This document shows positions 46,644 through 55,612 of a stretch of 64,000 bases of DNA, one piece after another. The position numbers and the translations under genes were made by a program. The notes below the pieces were generated by a model, which was given only the letters and a program-made list of their open reading frames with translations, made no database searches and had not been told where the DNA came from. How positions within the stretch are numbered: the stretch's first letter is position 1; the number at the start of each line of letters is the position of its first letter. Origin of the DNA: CAVVAY01 sp963746465 (GTDB lineage: Bacteria; Actinomycetota; Actinomycetes; JACCUZ01); assembly GCA_963746465.1 (NCBI GenBank), contig CAVVAY010000007.1, positions 186,001 to 250,000 on the forward strand, in the 5' to 3' direction.

Positions 46644-47315
46644 TCAGGCGAGGGAGGCAGCAAGCTCGACGGCCCGCGAGAGGGCTGCCAGCTCCGCTGT
46701 GGACTGGTAGGGGTCCCGGCGACGCAGCGCCTCGGCGGCCGGAAGCCGATCGGCGTACGGCGTGCCGACCTCCGCGGCGAAGACCGCCAGCAGCCGCGCC
46801 AGCGCCGGTCGCACTCCGGGGTCGGTGACGCCTACCGCCTCGAGCATGCCGTCGGTGACCACCACCTGGGCGAGGATGACGGCGGTCATGGCCACGTCCA
46901 GCCCGGCGGGTCCGAGCCCGGCGTTGGACCAGTCGATGACGACCGGGTCCGACCCGCCGCGGAGGATCACGTTGAGCGGGTGCAGGTCGAGGTGCAGCAG
47001 GGCCTCGTCCGGTGCGGCTCCCGGCCAGTGCAGCGCGTGCAGCCGGTCGTGCAGGCGGCCGAGCAGTGCGCCGCCGTCGTCGGGCGACAGGCCGGCGACC
47101 ATCGCCTCGGCCAGGGTCGGTCCGTCGACCCGCTCCATCACGATGTCCGGGCCGGTGGCGTCGTGGACCACCGGCACCGGGTAGCCGAGGTCGGCGACGC
47201 CTCGCAGCACTGCTGCCTCCGCCTCCGCGGAGCGACCGTCCCGGTAGCGCCGCAGCACCAGCCCGCCGGCGTACCCGAAGACGTCGGAGTCGCGGCCGGA
47301 CGCGATCAGCTCCAT
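46644..47315 (-). CDS. Aminoglycoside-phosphotransferase-fold (APH) protein
   Basis: A 223-aa kinase-fold protein. The catalytic loop is HLDLHPLNVIL and the metal-binding Asp is in VVIDWSNAG. The N-lobe is short (MELIASGRDSDVFGY, with a Lys-poor GxxSDVF glycine-rich loop). The substrate is unknown; the context gives no hint of drug resistance. The ATG at 47315 is one base after the thioredoxin-NHL stop, so the two are co-transcribed. Confidence 0.82.
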   Translation of the reverse strand: MELIASGRDSDVFGYAGGLVLRRYRDGRSAEAEAAVLRGVADLGYPVPVVHDATGPDIVMERVDGPTLAEAMVAGLSPDDGGALLGRLHDRLHALHWPGAAPDEALLHLDLHPLNVILRGGSDPVVIDWSNAGLGPAGLDVAMTAVILAQVVVTDGMLEAVGVTDPGVRPALARLLAVFAAEVGTPYADRLPAAEALRRRDPYQSTAELAALSRAVELAASLA

Positions 47316-47316
47316 G

Positions 47317-49137
47317 TCAGCCGGCGAGGTAGAGGCGCAGCTCGGACGGCGCGCCCTCGACCAGGCGCACCGGCACGCCCCAGTCCTGCTGGTGGACGTG
47401 ACAGGCCGGGAACTCCGCGCCGTCCGCCTCGTCGCAGGACGCTGCCATCGCCGCGACGTGCAGGACGCCGTCACCCACGTGCGCGTCCAGCTCGAGCCGC
47501 CGGGTGAGCCCTTCGCCGCGGCCCTCGCCGGCGCGCAGCAGGCCGGGCGGCGTCGAGGAGACGACCAGCCGGGTCGCCGGGCCGTTCCGCTCGTCCAGCT
47601 GCTGCCCGGCGGGCGGGGTGAACACGACCGAGAGGTCGACCGGGCCGGCCGCGAGCTCGGTGACCGGCCGGTGGGTGCGATGGGCAACACCGTCGACGAC
47701 GAGCGCCTCGTCGGGCAGCCGGACCCGGGTCAGCCGGTGCGCCGCTGACTCGACGACCAGCAGGTCACCGTCGTCGAGCAGCACCGCGTCGCTCGGCTCG
47801 GCCAGCCCGGTGATCAGCGTGCTGACACGCCCGGTCGCCGGGTCGAAGCGCCGCAGCGCGCCGTTGTAGGTGTCGCTGACCGCGACCGAGCCGTCGGGCA
47901 GGGCGGTGACGCCGAGCGGGTGCTGCAGCAGGGCATCGGCGGCCGGACCGTCGACGTGACCGAACTCGAAGAGCCCGGACCCGACGTCGGTCGTCACGAC
48001 GCCGGCCTCGACGTGCCGCAGCGAGGACGTCTCGGCGTCGACCAGCCAGAGCCGGTCATTGCTCGCGGCCAGCCCGGACGTCTGGGCGAACCATGCGTCG
48101 GTCACCGGGCCGTCGAGCAGCCCCTCGTTGGTCGTCCCGGCGAGCACAGCGACCGTCTGGGACCGCGGGTCGAAGGACCAGAGCTGGTGGATGCCGGCCA
48201 TCGCGACGACGACCCGACCGTCGTACCAGGCGAGGTCCCACGGCGAGGACAGGTCCTCGGTCCCGGCGTCCTGCATCCACGGCCGGCCGGACCCGGCCAC
48301 TGTCGTGACGGTGCCGTCCTCCAGCCGGACGCCGCGCAACGCATGGTTCACGGTGTCAGCCACGAGCACGTCGTAACCCACCTCGGCCCGTACGGCGGCC
48401 GGCAGCAGCAGGACGCCCTGCGGCTCGTTGAAGGCTGCGTCCCCGGCGACACCGTCCACCAGGCCGGGCCGGCCCGAGCCGATCCGGCGCAGCACCGTCT
48501 CGCCGTCGGCCGCGAGCTCGGCCAGCGAGTGGTGGCCCGAGTCCGAGACCAGCAGGGTGCCGCCGGGCAGGGCCGCGGCCTTGCCGGGGAACCGCAGCTC
48601 GGTCGCCGGCCCGGGCGGCGCGACGTACGGCCCGTCGCCGCGGTGCAGGGTGCCCTTCGCCTCGTGCTCGCGGACCAGGTCGACGATCAGCACGTCGAGC
48701 GCGTGCGCATGACCCTCACCGGAGAGCTGGGCGACGACATAGCCCTCGGGGTCGACCACCACCAGTGTGGGCCAGGCCTTGACGGCGTACTGCTTCCAGG
48801 TGATGAGGTCCGGGTCGTCGAGCACCGGGTGGTGAACGCCGTAGCGCTCGACGGCCGCGGAAAGCGCTGCTGGGTCGGCCTCGTGCTCGAACTTCGGCGA
48901 GTGCACGCCGACGGTCACCAGCACGTCGGCGTACCGCTGCTCCAGGGGGCGCAGCTCGTCCAGGACGTGCAGGCAGTTGATGCAGCAGAAGGTCCAGAAG
49001 TCGAGCAGCACGACCTTGCCGCGCAGCTGGGCCAGCGACACGTCCTGGCCGCCGGTGTTCAGCCAGCCCCGGCCGGCGAGCTCCGGCGCCCGGACCCGGC
49101 TGCGCCGCGGAGCGGCCGGCACATGAGCGGTGGTCAC
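47317..49137 (-). CDS. Thioredoxin-NHL repeat protein
   Basis: A 606-aa cytosolic protein. It has an N-terminal thioredoxin-like domain (about 15-150) with redox motif WTFCCINC, and then an NHL beta-propeller (about 160-480) with repeated units such as LLVSDSGHHSLAEL and VLVADTVNHALRGV. A C-terminal beta-rich domain of about 120 residues is not recognised. Similar bacterial proteins resemble NHLRC2 of animals. The start is GTG at 49137; no signal peptide is present, so it probably works in the cytosol. Confidence 0.88.
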   Translation of the reverse strand: MTTAHVPAAPRRSRVRAPELAGRGWLNTGGQDVSLAQLRGKVVLLDFWTFCCINCLHVLDELRPLEQRYADVLVTVGVHSPKFEHEADPAALSAAVERYGVHHPVLDDPDLITWKQYAVKAWPTLVVVDPEGYVVAQLSGEGHAHALDVLIVDLVREHEAKGTLHRGDGPYVAPPGPATELRFPGKAAALPGGTLLVSDSGHHSLAELAADGETVLRRIGSGRPGLVDGVAGDAAFNEPQGVLLLPAAVRAEVGYDVLVADTVNHALRGVRLEDGTVTTVAGSGRPWMQDAGTEDLSSPWDLAWYDGRVVVAMAGIHQLWSFDPRSQTVAVLAGTTNEGLLDGPVTDAWFAQTSGLAASNDRLWLVDAETSSLRHVEAGVVTTDVGSGLFEFGHVDGPAADALLQHPLGVTALPDGSVAVSDTYNGALRRFDPATGRVSTLITGLAEPSDAVLLDDGDLLVVESAAHRLTRVRLPDEALVVDGVAHRTHRPVTELAAGPVDLSVVFTPPAGQQLDERNGPATRLVVSSTPPGLLRAGEGRGEGLTRRLELDAHVGDGVLHVAAMAASCDEADGAEFPACHVHQQDWGVPVRLVEGAPSELRLYLAG

Positions 49138-49194
49138 GCAGCGATCCAACCGCGCCGGCACCGGACTGCTTCCCCTGCTCCCCCATAACGAGTC

Positions 49195-49223
49195 TTGACC
49201 GGTACAGTCGTTCGCGGTACTGT
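49195..49223 (+). promoter_or_regulatory. Sigma-A-type promoter with GGTACNGT repeats
   Basis: TTGACC (49195-49200), a 17-base spacer and TACTGT (49218-49223). The words GGTACAGT, GGTACTGT and GGTACAGA occur at 49201, 49216 and 49227, and may be binding sites for a regulator. It reads toward the small gene at 49277. Confidence 0.55.
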
Positions 49224-49276
49224 AGCGGTACAGAGACGACCGAACCGCTCGACCGAGACCCTGAGGAGGGCCCGAG

Positions 49277-49474
49277 ATGACCAACCTGCCGCTCGCCTAC
49301 TACCTGTCCGAGGGTGCCACCTCCCGCGAGGTGAACAGCGCCCGTCCGCACGCACCCGTCGTGCCCGACGTGCCCCGCACCTCTCGCAGCCACCGCACCC
49401 GGTTCGCCGTGGCCGGCCTGCTGGAGCGCGCGGCCGGCGCCGTCGCTCCGGCCGAGTGCGCGCCCGCTCGTTGA
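49277..49474 (+). CDS. Small basic protein of unknown function
   Basis: A 65-aa frame beginning MTNLPLAYYLSEGATS. It has a strong GAGGAGG ribosome site seven bases before the ATG and a good -35/-10 promoter upstream. The product is Arg/Ala-rich, with no transmembrane helix and no recognised family. Promoter plus ribosome site are the main support. Confidence 0.5.
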   Translation: MTNLPLAYYLSEGATSREVNSARPHAPVVPDVPRTSRSHRTRFAVAGLLERAAGAVAPAECAPAR

Positions 49475-49512
49475 CCCGACCAGCAGCCGAGTCCCTGCAT
49501 AGGGTGACGGCC

Positions 49513-50577
49513 GTGGGCCGGGTGACCTTGCAGACGATCGCCGACCAGGTCGGTGTCAGCCGGATGACGGTGTCCAACGCGTTCTCCAAGCCGGACCAGC
49601 TCTCCGGAGCGCTGCGCGACCGCATCCTCGCCGCCGCCGAGGAGCTCGGGTACGCCGGGCCGGACCCGGCCGCCCGCGCCCTCGCGCGTGGCACGGCCGG
49701 GTCGGTCGGCGTCCTGATGACCGACTCGCTGACCTGGGCCTTCACCGACGAGATCGCCATGGCGTTCCTCGGCGCCATCACCGACCAGCTCGCTCCGACC
49801 GGTCTCGCGCTCACCCTGCTGTCCACCTCGGAGCACGCCGGCGTGGTGCCGGCCCGGGACGTCGCGATGGACGGCGCCCTGGTCTACTCCTGCGAGGGCG
49901 ACTCCGCCGCCCAGGACTGGCTGGTCCGGCGCGGCCTGCCGCTGGTCTACGTCGACCAGGCGCCGGTGCCCGGCGTCCCGAGCGTCAACGTCGACGACCG
50001 GGCCGGTGCCCGCGCCGCCGCGCAGCACCTGGTCGACCTCGGCCACCGGCGGGTCGGCATCGTCACCGGCGAGCGGGTCGGCCCGCACAACGTGCTGGTC
50101 GCTCCGATGACCGAGACCCTGCACCACATCTCGCGGCAGCGGATGCTGGGCTGGACCGACGCACTGACCGAGGCCGGGATCGAGCCGCTCGTGGTGCGGC
50201 ACTCGTTGCACCCCGAGGACTCCGAGTACGACGCCGCCCGGGTGCTGCTGGAGCTGGACGAGCCGCCGACCGCGATCCTGTGCTTCTCCGACGTGATGGC
50301 GCACTGGGTCGTGCGGGCCGCCGAGGACCGCGGCCTGCGAGTGCCGGAGGACCTGTCGGTGGTCGGCTTCGACGACAACCCGCTGGCGCAGCGGATGCGC
50401 CCGGCGCTCACGACCGTGCGTCAGGACGTGGCAGCCAAGGGGCGCGCAGCCACCGAGGCGCTGACCGAGGCGATCGCCCGCAAGCAGCAGGGCCGGCCGG
50501 CACGGGTCCGGCACGTGCTGCTGCCGACCGAGCTCGTGGTACGCGACAGCACGGCGCCGCCTCGCAGGCGGCGCTGA
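49513..50577 (+). CDS. LacI-family transcriptional regulator
   Basis: A 354-aa LacI/GalR repressor. The helix-turn-helix is at residues 5-25 (LQTIADQVGVSRMTVSNAFS), followed by the hinge (RGTAGSVGVLM) and a periplasmic-binding-protein-like effector domain (LVYVDQAPVPG and VVGFDDNPLAQRMRPALTTV). It probably represses a catabolic operon in response to a sugar. The GTG at 49513 lies seven bases after TAGGGT, so it is probably leaderless; no target operator is evident nearby. Confidence 0.88.
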   Translation: MGRVTLQTIADQVGVSRMTVSNAFSKPDQLSGALRDRILAAAEELGYAGPDPAARALARGTAGSVGVLMTDSLTWAFTDEIAMAFLGAITDQLAPTGLALTLLSTSEHAGVVPARDVAMDGALVYSCEGDSAAQDWLVRRGLPLVYVDQAPVPGVPSVNVDDRAGARAAAQHLVDLGHRRVGIVTGERVGPHNVLVAPMTETLHHISRQRMLGWTDALTEAGIEPLVVRHSLHPEDSEYDAARVLLELDEPPTAILCFSDVMAHWVVRAAEDRGLRVPEDLSVVGFDDNPLAQRMRPALTTVRQDVAAKGRAATEALTEAIARKQQGRPARVRHVLLPTELVVRDSTAPPRRRR

Positions 50578-50589
50578 CCGGCGTACGGG

Positions 50590-50814
50590 CTAGAGCTTGC
50601 TGAGCTTCGGGTACGGCGTACCGATGCGCAGCTCGCGGCCACCGAAGTCGACGAGGACAGCGATGCCCTCCTCGACCCCGATGACGCGGCCTAGCCCGCA
50701 CTGGTCGTGGGTGACCCGGTCGCCGACCGCGAACTTCTCGACCGGCCTCGCGACCGGATCACTGAAGGGGCTGCCGGCGGGGCGGGGGCGTGGGTTGGAG
50801 CGGGACGATGTCAT
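50590..50814 (-). CDS. CarD-like/KOW-like small protein
   Basis: A 74-aa protein. Its C-terminal 50 residues (FAVGDRVTHDQCGLGRVIGVEE, then VLVDFGGRELRI and PYPKLSKL) form a small SH3-like barrel, as in the CarD N-terminal or Tudor/KOW families. These typically bind RNA polymerase or nucleic acid; the function is unknown. The ATG at 50814 lies seven bases after CATACT (leaderless pattern); a GTG at 50817 is also possible. Confidence 0.7.
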   Translation of the reverse strand: MTSSRSNPRPRPAGSPFSDPVARPVEKFAVGDRVTHDQCGLGRVIGVEEGIAVLVDFGGRELRIGTPYPKLSKL

Positions 50815-50834
50815 CACCCCTAGTATGCGCCCCT

Positions 50835-51404
50835 TCAGGCCTGCGCGGCAGCCGCAAGGTCATGCTCGAGGGCTGCGAGGTCGACGACCCGCACGGCCGC
50901 GGCCTCCAGGGCGTCGCTCAGGGCGTCCCGCCCGGGGCTCAGGACGACCAGCGGTCCGCACTGCGCCAGCTCGGCGAAGATGCCGTCGTTGCTGACGACC
51001 AGCGCCTGGGCGTCCGGCAGGTCGAGCCGGTCGACCGCGTCCAGCAGGGCGACATCGGCGACGTCGCTGCCTGCGGGGACGGCCAGCGCGGCGGCCGCGA
51101 ACTCCTCGAGGTGCGGGCGAGCCCGGCGGACCGCGCCTTCCTGGCCGGCGAGCACGGCGTGGTCGGCCTGCCGGGCCAGCGCCACCACCACGGCCATCCG
51201 GGCCTTCCAGCGCAGCGGTCCGGCCCTCATGTTGTCCAGGTCGACCAGCAGGATGCGCGGGACGTCGCCGTCCTCCCAGATGTTCTCGCGGGCCAGCCGC
51301 TCGACCAGCGCGCTCGGCGAGGGCACCAGCGGCTCGGGCGTGCCGCCGCCCGAGGCGAACCACTCGTAGTCGTTCGCCTCGTCGTGCCGGTAGCCGAGTC
51401 CCAC
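50835..51404 (-). CDS. Predicted PIN/NYN-like nuclease-fold protein
   Basis: A 189-aa protein. Short motifs fit the PIN/NYN fold: ILLVDLDNMRAGP at the first strand, a GSDVADVALLDAV Asp-rich helix, and VVSNDGIFAEL as the next acidic site. Members are RNases with three or four acidic residues around a metal. The first 45 residues are an extension of unknown role. The GTG at 51404 lies close after TAGGGC. Function is inferred only from the motif order. Confidence 0.6.
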   Translation of the reverse strand: MGLGYRHDEANDYEWFASGGGTPEPLVPSPSALVERLARENIWEDGDVPRILLVDLDNMRAGPLRWKARMAVVVALARQADHAVLAGQEGAVRRARPHLEEFAAAALAVPAGSDVADVALLDAVDRLDLPDAQALVVSNDGIFAELAQCGPLVVLSPGRDALSDALEAAAVRVVDLAALEHDLAAAAQA

Positions 51405-51433
51405 AGCCCTATCGTCGCAGGCCGAGGGCCCGG

Positions 51434-52195
51434 TCAGAGCCGCCGGTCGGCCAGCACCGGGAAGGTCGCCCGGGTCTCTCGCACCAGGTCCGGGTCGAGC
51501 CGGACCACCAGGACCTCCTCGCCCTCACCCGCCTCGGCGAGCACGGCACCCCACGGGTCGACCACCATCGAGTGCCCGCCCATCGGCACGCCGGCGTGCT
51601 CGCCCCCGGTGTTGCAGGCGACGACGTAGAGCTGGTCCTCCACGGCACGCGCCTGCGTGAGCAGCCGCCAGTGGTGCACCCGGCGGGCCGGCCAGGCCGC
51701 GGGCATCAGCAGCACCTCGGCGCCGGCGTCCAGCAGCGCGCGGAACATCTCCGGGAAGCGCAGGTCGTAGCAGGTGGCCAGGCCGAGCCGGTCGTGCACG
51801 ACGGGGCCGTCACCGGGCGTCATCAGCTTCGGCTCACCCTCGCCGAAGCCGAACAGGTGCACCTTGCGGTACGTCGTCTGGACGGCGCCGTCCGGGCCGA
51901 GCAGGACCGAGGTGTTGAACAGCCGGCCGGTGCTGTCGCGCTCGACGAACGAGCCCATGTGCACCTGGGCGCCGAGGTCGCGGGCAGCGGCCTGCAGGGA
52001 TGTCACGACCGGACCGTCGAGCGGCTGCGCGCCGGCCTCCCAGGTGTCGTAGGCGAAGCCGCCGTTCGGCCACAGCTCGGGCAGCACGACGAGGTCGGCG
52101 CCGACCTGGGCCCGGACCAGGGCGGCCACCCGGTCGGTGCGCACCTGGGTGGACTCGTCGTCGCCGTACGCGACCTGGATGACGTGGACCTGCAC
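51434..52195 (-). CDS. Carbon-nitrogen hydrolase (nitrilase superfamily)
   Basis: A 253-aa nitrilase-fold enzyme. The Glu-Lys-Cys triad is Glu40 (VLPELWP), Lys111 (TYRKVHLFG) and Cys142 (ATCYDLRFPE). It resembles the omega-amidase/Nit2-like group that hydrolyses amides such as alpha-ketoglutaramate; the exact substrate is open. It starts with GTG at 52195, only 19 bases from the start of the divergent DinB-like gene. Confidence 0.88.
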   Translation of the reverse strand: MQVHVIQVAYGDDESTQVRTDRVAALVRAQVGADLVVLPELWPNGGFAYDTWEAGAQPLDGPVVTSLQAAARDLGAQVHMGSFVERDSTGRLFNTSVLLGPDGAVQTTYRKVHLFGFGEGEPKLMTPGDGPVVHDRLGLATCYDLRFPEMFRALLDAGAEVLLMPAAWPARRVHHWRLLTQARAVEDQLYVVACNTGGEHAGVPMGGHSMVVDPWGAVLAEAGEGEEVLVVRLDPDLVRETRATFPVLADRRL

Positions 52196-52214
52196 GAGCC
52201 CTAGCCTCGCACGC
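52196..52214. promoter_or_regulatory. Divergent promoter with overlapping -10 elements
   Basis: Just 19 bases separate the two start codons. The plus-strand hexamer TAGCCT (52202-52207) is seven bases before the ATG at 52215. The minus-strand hexamer TAGGGC (52203-52198) overlaps it and lies close to the GTG at 52195. Both genes would be read from leaderless mRNAs. Confidence 0.55.
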
Positions 52215-53024
52215 ATGACGACCGACGTGCACTCCCTGCTCGAGGCGTACGCCGAGGCGCTGAGGTCCTTCCACGCCCTGGCAGCCGCTCTCGAGGAGGC
52301 CGACTGGGGCCGGCCGACCGACTGTCCGGGCTGGAGTGTGCGCGAGCAGGTGGCCCACGTCCTGGCACTCGAGCTGCAGCTGTCCGGCGAATCGCTGCCG
52401 CCGCGGCTGACGTCGTACCCGGCGCACGTGCGCGGTCCGTCCGGCGAGCACATGGAGGCCGGGATCGCGGCGCTCGCCGACGTACCGACCGCGCAGCTGG
52501 TCGCCCGCCTCGGCCGAACGATCGATGAGCACCTGGCCCAGCTGCGTGCGCTCGAGCTCGCCGAGGACACCACCGTCGCCGGCACGATGGGCAAGCCGGT
52601 GCCGCTGTCGCGGTTCCTGCCGATCCGGGTGCTCGACGTGTGGACCCACGAGCAGGACGTACGCCGGGCCACTGGTCGTCCGGGCGGGCTGTCCGGGCCG
52701 GCGGCCGTGGTCTCGGTCGGGCAGATCGTGGCGATGCTGCCGTTCGTCATCGGTTCGGACGAGGGCCCGCCGCCGGGTTCCTCGGTCGCGGTCGTGGTCG
52801 ACGGCGAGGTGCCGGCAGCCAGCACGGTCACGATCGGCGCCGACGGTCAGGGCTCGGCGAGCGACGGAGCGGCCCGGGATGCCACGGTGACGCTGCGGAT
52901 GAGCACCGGAACGCTCGGCATGCTGGCCGGCGGCCGGATCGATCCCGCTGCGGCAGCCGTCGACGTCGAGGGTGATGACGCGCTCGGCCGGCGGGTGCTC
53001 ACGGCGCTGGCGTTCGCGCCCTAG
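52215..53024 (+). CDS. Mycothiol-dependent maleylpyruvate-isomerase-like (DinB fold) protein
   Basis: A 269-aa protein with an N-terminal DinB/MDMPI bundle: WGRPTDCPGWSVREQVAHVLALE has the typical P-G-W and first His ligand, and VLDVWTHEQDVRRATG carries the second. A C-terminal MDMPI_C domain follows (about 170-269). It is an enzyme of the mycothiol-dependent family with unknown substrate. It is a distant relative of the protein at 34542-35330. The ATG at 52215 lies seven bases after TAGCCT. Confidence 0.8.
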   Translation: MTTDVHSLLEAYAEALRSFHALAAALEEADWGRPTDCPGWSVREQVAHVLALELQLSGESLPPRLTSYPAHVRGPSGEHMEAGIAALADVPTAQLVARLGRTIDEHLAQLRALELAEDTTVAGTMGKPVPLSRFLPIRVLDVWTHEQDVRRATGRPGGLSGPAAVVSVGQIVAMLPFVIGSDEGPPPGSSVAVVVDGEVPAASTVTIGADGQGSASDGAARDATVTLRMSTGTLGMLAGGRIDPAAAAVDVEGDDALGRRVLTALAFAP

Positions 53025-53054
53025 CCCGCGGCAGCCGCCCGCCTGTTCGCCGTT

Positions 53055-53134
53055 GACCACGTATGGCAGGCGTACCGGCACCTTGCGAGGCGGGTGCGCC
53101 TGGCGAGGTACCCACTCACCTGCCATACGTGGTC
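53055..53134. repeat. Long nested inverted repeat between convergent genes
   Basis: Perfect 16-base arms (53055-53070, GACCACGTATGGCAGG, and 53119-53134). The interior is partly self-complementary (GGCACC with GGTGCGCC, CGTACC with GGTAC). It lies between the stops of the DinB-like gene and bkdC, and probably acts as a bidirectional terminator. Confidence 0.7.
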
Positions 53135-53152
53135 GAACGCAGAGGGGCGGCG

Positions 53153-54616
53153 CTACCAGAGGAGGGCGGTGGCGGGGTCCTCGAGGACGCGGGCGATGTC
53201 GGCGAGGAACATCGAGCCGAGCTGGCCGTCGGCCACCCGGTGGTCGAAGGACAGCGCCAGCTGGGTGACCTTGCGCACCGCGATCTCGCCGTCGACGACC
53301 CACGGCATGTCGCGGACCTGGCCGAAGCACAGGATCGCGGCCTCGCCGGGGTTGAGGATCGGCGTCCCCGCATCGACGCCGAAGACACCGACGTTGGTGA
53401 TCGTCATCGTGCCGCCGGACATCTCGGCCGGCTGAGTGCGTCCCTCGCGCGCGGTGGCGGTCAGCGACTGCAACGCCTCGGCGAGCTCACGCAGCGACAT
53501 CCGGTCGGCGTCCTTGATGTTCGGTACGACGAGCCCGCGCGGGGTGGCCGCCGCGATGCCGAGGTTCACGTAGTGCTTGACGACGATCTCCTGCGCCGCA
53601 TCGTCCCAGACCGCGTTGATGTCCGGGTTGCGCTTCACCGCGAGGATCAGCGCCTTCGCGACGAGCAGCAGCGGGCTGACCTTGACGTCGCGGAAGTCAC
53701 GGTCCTTCTTCAGCCGGGCGACCAGGTCCATGGTGCGGGTGACGTCGATGGTCACCCACTCGGTCACGTGCGGCGCGGTGAAGGCCGAGGAGACCATCGC
53801 CTGCGCCGTCATCTTGCGCACCCCCTTGACCGGGATGCGGGTCTCGCGCTGACCGGGCGCCGGTGCGTACGCCGGTGCGGCGGCCGCCGCGGAACCGCCA
53901 CCGGCTGCGGCCGACTCGACGTCGGCCCGGGTGACCACGCCGCCGTCGCCCGAGGGCACCAGCGTCGTCAGGTCGACACCGAGGTCCCTGGCCAGCTTGC
54001 GGACCGGCGGCTTGGCGAGCACCTTCGCGCCGCCGCCGTTCGAGCCGGCGTCGACGGTGTGCGCCGGCGCGGCGTCGGCGGCGTCGTCGACCGACGGTTC
54101 CTGCACGGGGGTCGGCATCGTCATCATCGAGGTCTGCACGGCCTGCTGCGCGGTCGCGGCAGAGGCGCCCACCGGTGTCGCGCCCTTGCGCGGACGACGG
54201 GCTGCCGTGGTGGTCTTGGGCCCGTAGCCCACCAGCACCGAGGTGCGCCCGCCGGGTGCCGGCCCGCCGATCAGGCCGGGCTCGACGGCCTCGTCCTCAC
54301 CCGGGGTCGCGATCGCCGACGGGTCAGGGACGGCCGGCGCCATGTCGTCGCGCGGCGGTGCCGCTGCCGGCGTACCGCCGGAGCCGTCGTCGACGGTGAT
54401 GATCGGCGTACCGACGTCGACCGTCGTGCCCTCGGGCACGAGCAGCTCGCTGACCACACCGGCGAACGGCGAGGGCAGCTCGACCAGGGACTTGGCGGTC
54501 TCGATCTCGACGACGATCTCGTTGACCTTGACGGTGTCGCCGGGCTTGACCTTCCAGGACACGATCTCGGCCTCGGTGAGGCCTTCACCGACATCGGGGA
54601 GCTTGAACTGCTTCAT
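53153..54616 (-). CDS. bkdC: Branched-chain 2-oxoacid dehydrogenase E2 (dihydrolipoyl acyltransferase)
   Basis: A 487-aa E2 subunit. It has a lipoyl domain (1-75) with lipoylated Lys42 (IETAKSLVEL), a long Ala/Pro-rich linker with internal basic stretches, an E3-binding domain (about 200-240, PPVRKLARDLGVDLTTL), and a catalytic domain with His459 and Asp463 (SFDHRVADG). It transfers the acyl group to CoA. It follows E1-alpha and E1-beta in the same operon. The E3 (lipoamide dehydrogenase) gene is not in the window. Confidence 0.92.
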   Translation of the reverse strand: MKQFKLPDVGEGLTEAEIVSWKVKPGDTVKVNEIVVEIETAKSLVELPSPFAGVVSELLVPEGTTVDVGTPIITVDDGSGGTPAAAPPRDDMAPAVPDPSAIATPGEDEAVEPGLIGGPAPGGRTSVLVGYGPKTTTAARRPRKGATPVGASAATAQQAVQTSMMTMPTPVQEPSVDDAADAAPAHTVDAGSNGGGAKVLAKPPVRKLARDLGVDLTTLVPSGDGGVVTRADVESAAAGGGSAAAAAPAYAPAPGQRETRIPVKGVRKMTAQAMVSSAFTAPHVTEWVTIDVTRTMDLVARLKKDRDFRDVKVSPLLLVAKALILAVKRNPDINAVWDDAAQEIVVKHYVNLGIAAATPRGLVVPNIKDADRMSLRELAEALQSLTATAREGRTQPAEMSGGTMTITNVGVFGVDAGTPILNPGEAAILCFGQVRDMPWVVDGEIAVRKVTQLALSFDHRVADGQLGSMFLADIARVLEDPATALLW

Positions 54617-54628
54617 GGGCGCGGGCTC

Positions 54629-55612
54629 CTAGAACGCGAGGGAACGGTCGACGGCGTCGAGCACCCGGTCGAGGTCGGGCAGGTACTCCTCCTCGACGCG
54701 GCTCGGCGGGTAGGGCGTGTCGAAGCCGCACACCCGCAGCACCGGCGCCTCCAGCGAGTAGAAGCACTGCTCGGTGACCCGGGCAGCGACCTCGGAGCCC
54801 ATGCCGAGGAAGGCGGGCGCCTCGTGCACGACGACCAGCCGGCCGGTCTTCTCGACCGAGGCACGCAGGGTCGGCATGTCCAACGGCGACAACGAGCGCA
54901 GGTCGATGACCTCGAGCGACTTGCCCTCCTCGGCAGCGGCGGTCGCTGCCTCCATGCAGGTCTTCACCATCGGGCCGTACGCCGCCACGGTGACGTCGCT
55001 GCCCTCGCGGGCGACTCGCGCCGAGTACAGCGACATGGCCGAGTCGAGGGTGAGCGACTCGTCGAGGTCGGCCTTCTCCCAGTAGCGGCGCTTGGGCTCG
55101 TAGAGGATGACCGGGTCGTCGCTGGCGACGGCCTGCTGCACCATGAAGTAGGCGTCCACCGGGTTCGAGCAGGCGACCACCTTGAGGCCCGCGGTGTGCG
55201 CGAAGTAGGCCTCGTTCGACTCGCTGTGGTGCTCGACCGCACCGATGCCGCCGCCGACCGGGATGCGCACGACGACGGGCAACGACACCTTGCCCAGCGC
55301 CCTGGCCCGCATCTTCGCCAGCTGGCTGACGATCTGGTCGAACGCCGGGTAGACGAACCCGTCGAACTGGATCTCGCAGACCGGGCGGTAGCCGCGCAGC
55401 GCCAGGCCGATCGCGGTGCCGATGATGCCGGACTCGGCCAGCGGGGTGTCGATGACGCGGTCCTCGCCGAAGTCCTTCTGCAGGCCGTCGGTGACCCGGA
55501 AGACGCCCCCCAGCTTGCCGACGTCCTCGCCCATGACGAGGACCTTCGGGTCGGCCTCCATCGCCTTGCGGAGGCCCATCGTGATGCCCTTGGCCAAGGT
55601 GATCTGCGTCAT
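54629..55612 (-). CDS. bkdB: Branched-chain 2-oxoacid dehydrogenase E1 beta
   Basis: A 327-aa transketolase-like E1-beta subunit. Its characteristic motifs are VLVMGEDVGKLGGVF, DTPLAESGIIG and the VHEAPAFLGMGSEV C-terminal region. With E1-alpha it decarboxylates 2-oxoacids (from Val, Leu, Ile or pyruvate) using TPP. The ATG at 55612 overlaps the E1-alpha stop (ATGA), so translation is coupled. bkdC follows 12 bases later. Confidence 0.93.
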   Translation of the reverse strand: MTQITLAKGITMGLRKAMEADPKVLVMGEDVGKLGGVFRVTDGLQKDFGEDRVIDTPLAESGIIGTAIGLALRGYRPVCEIQFDGFVYPAFDQIVSQLAKMRARALGKVSLPVVVRIPVGGGIGAVEHHSESNEAYFAHTAGLKVVACSNPVDAYFMVQQAVASDDPVILYEPKRRYWEKADLDESLTLDSAMSLYSARVAREGSDVTVAAYGPMVKTCMEAATAAAEEGKSLEVIDLRSLSPLDMPTLRASVEKTGRLVVVHEAPAFLGMGSEVAARVTEQCFYSLEAPVLRVCGFDTPYPPSRVEEEYLPDLDRVLDAVDRSLAF

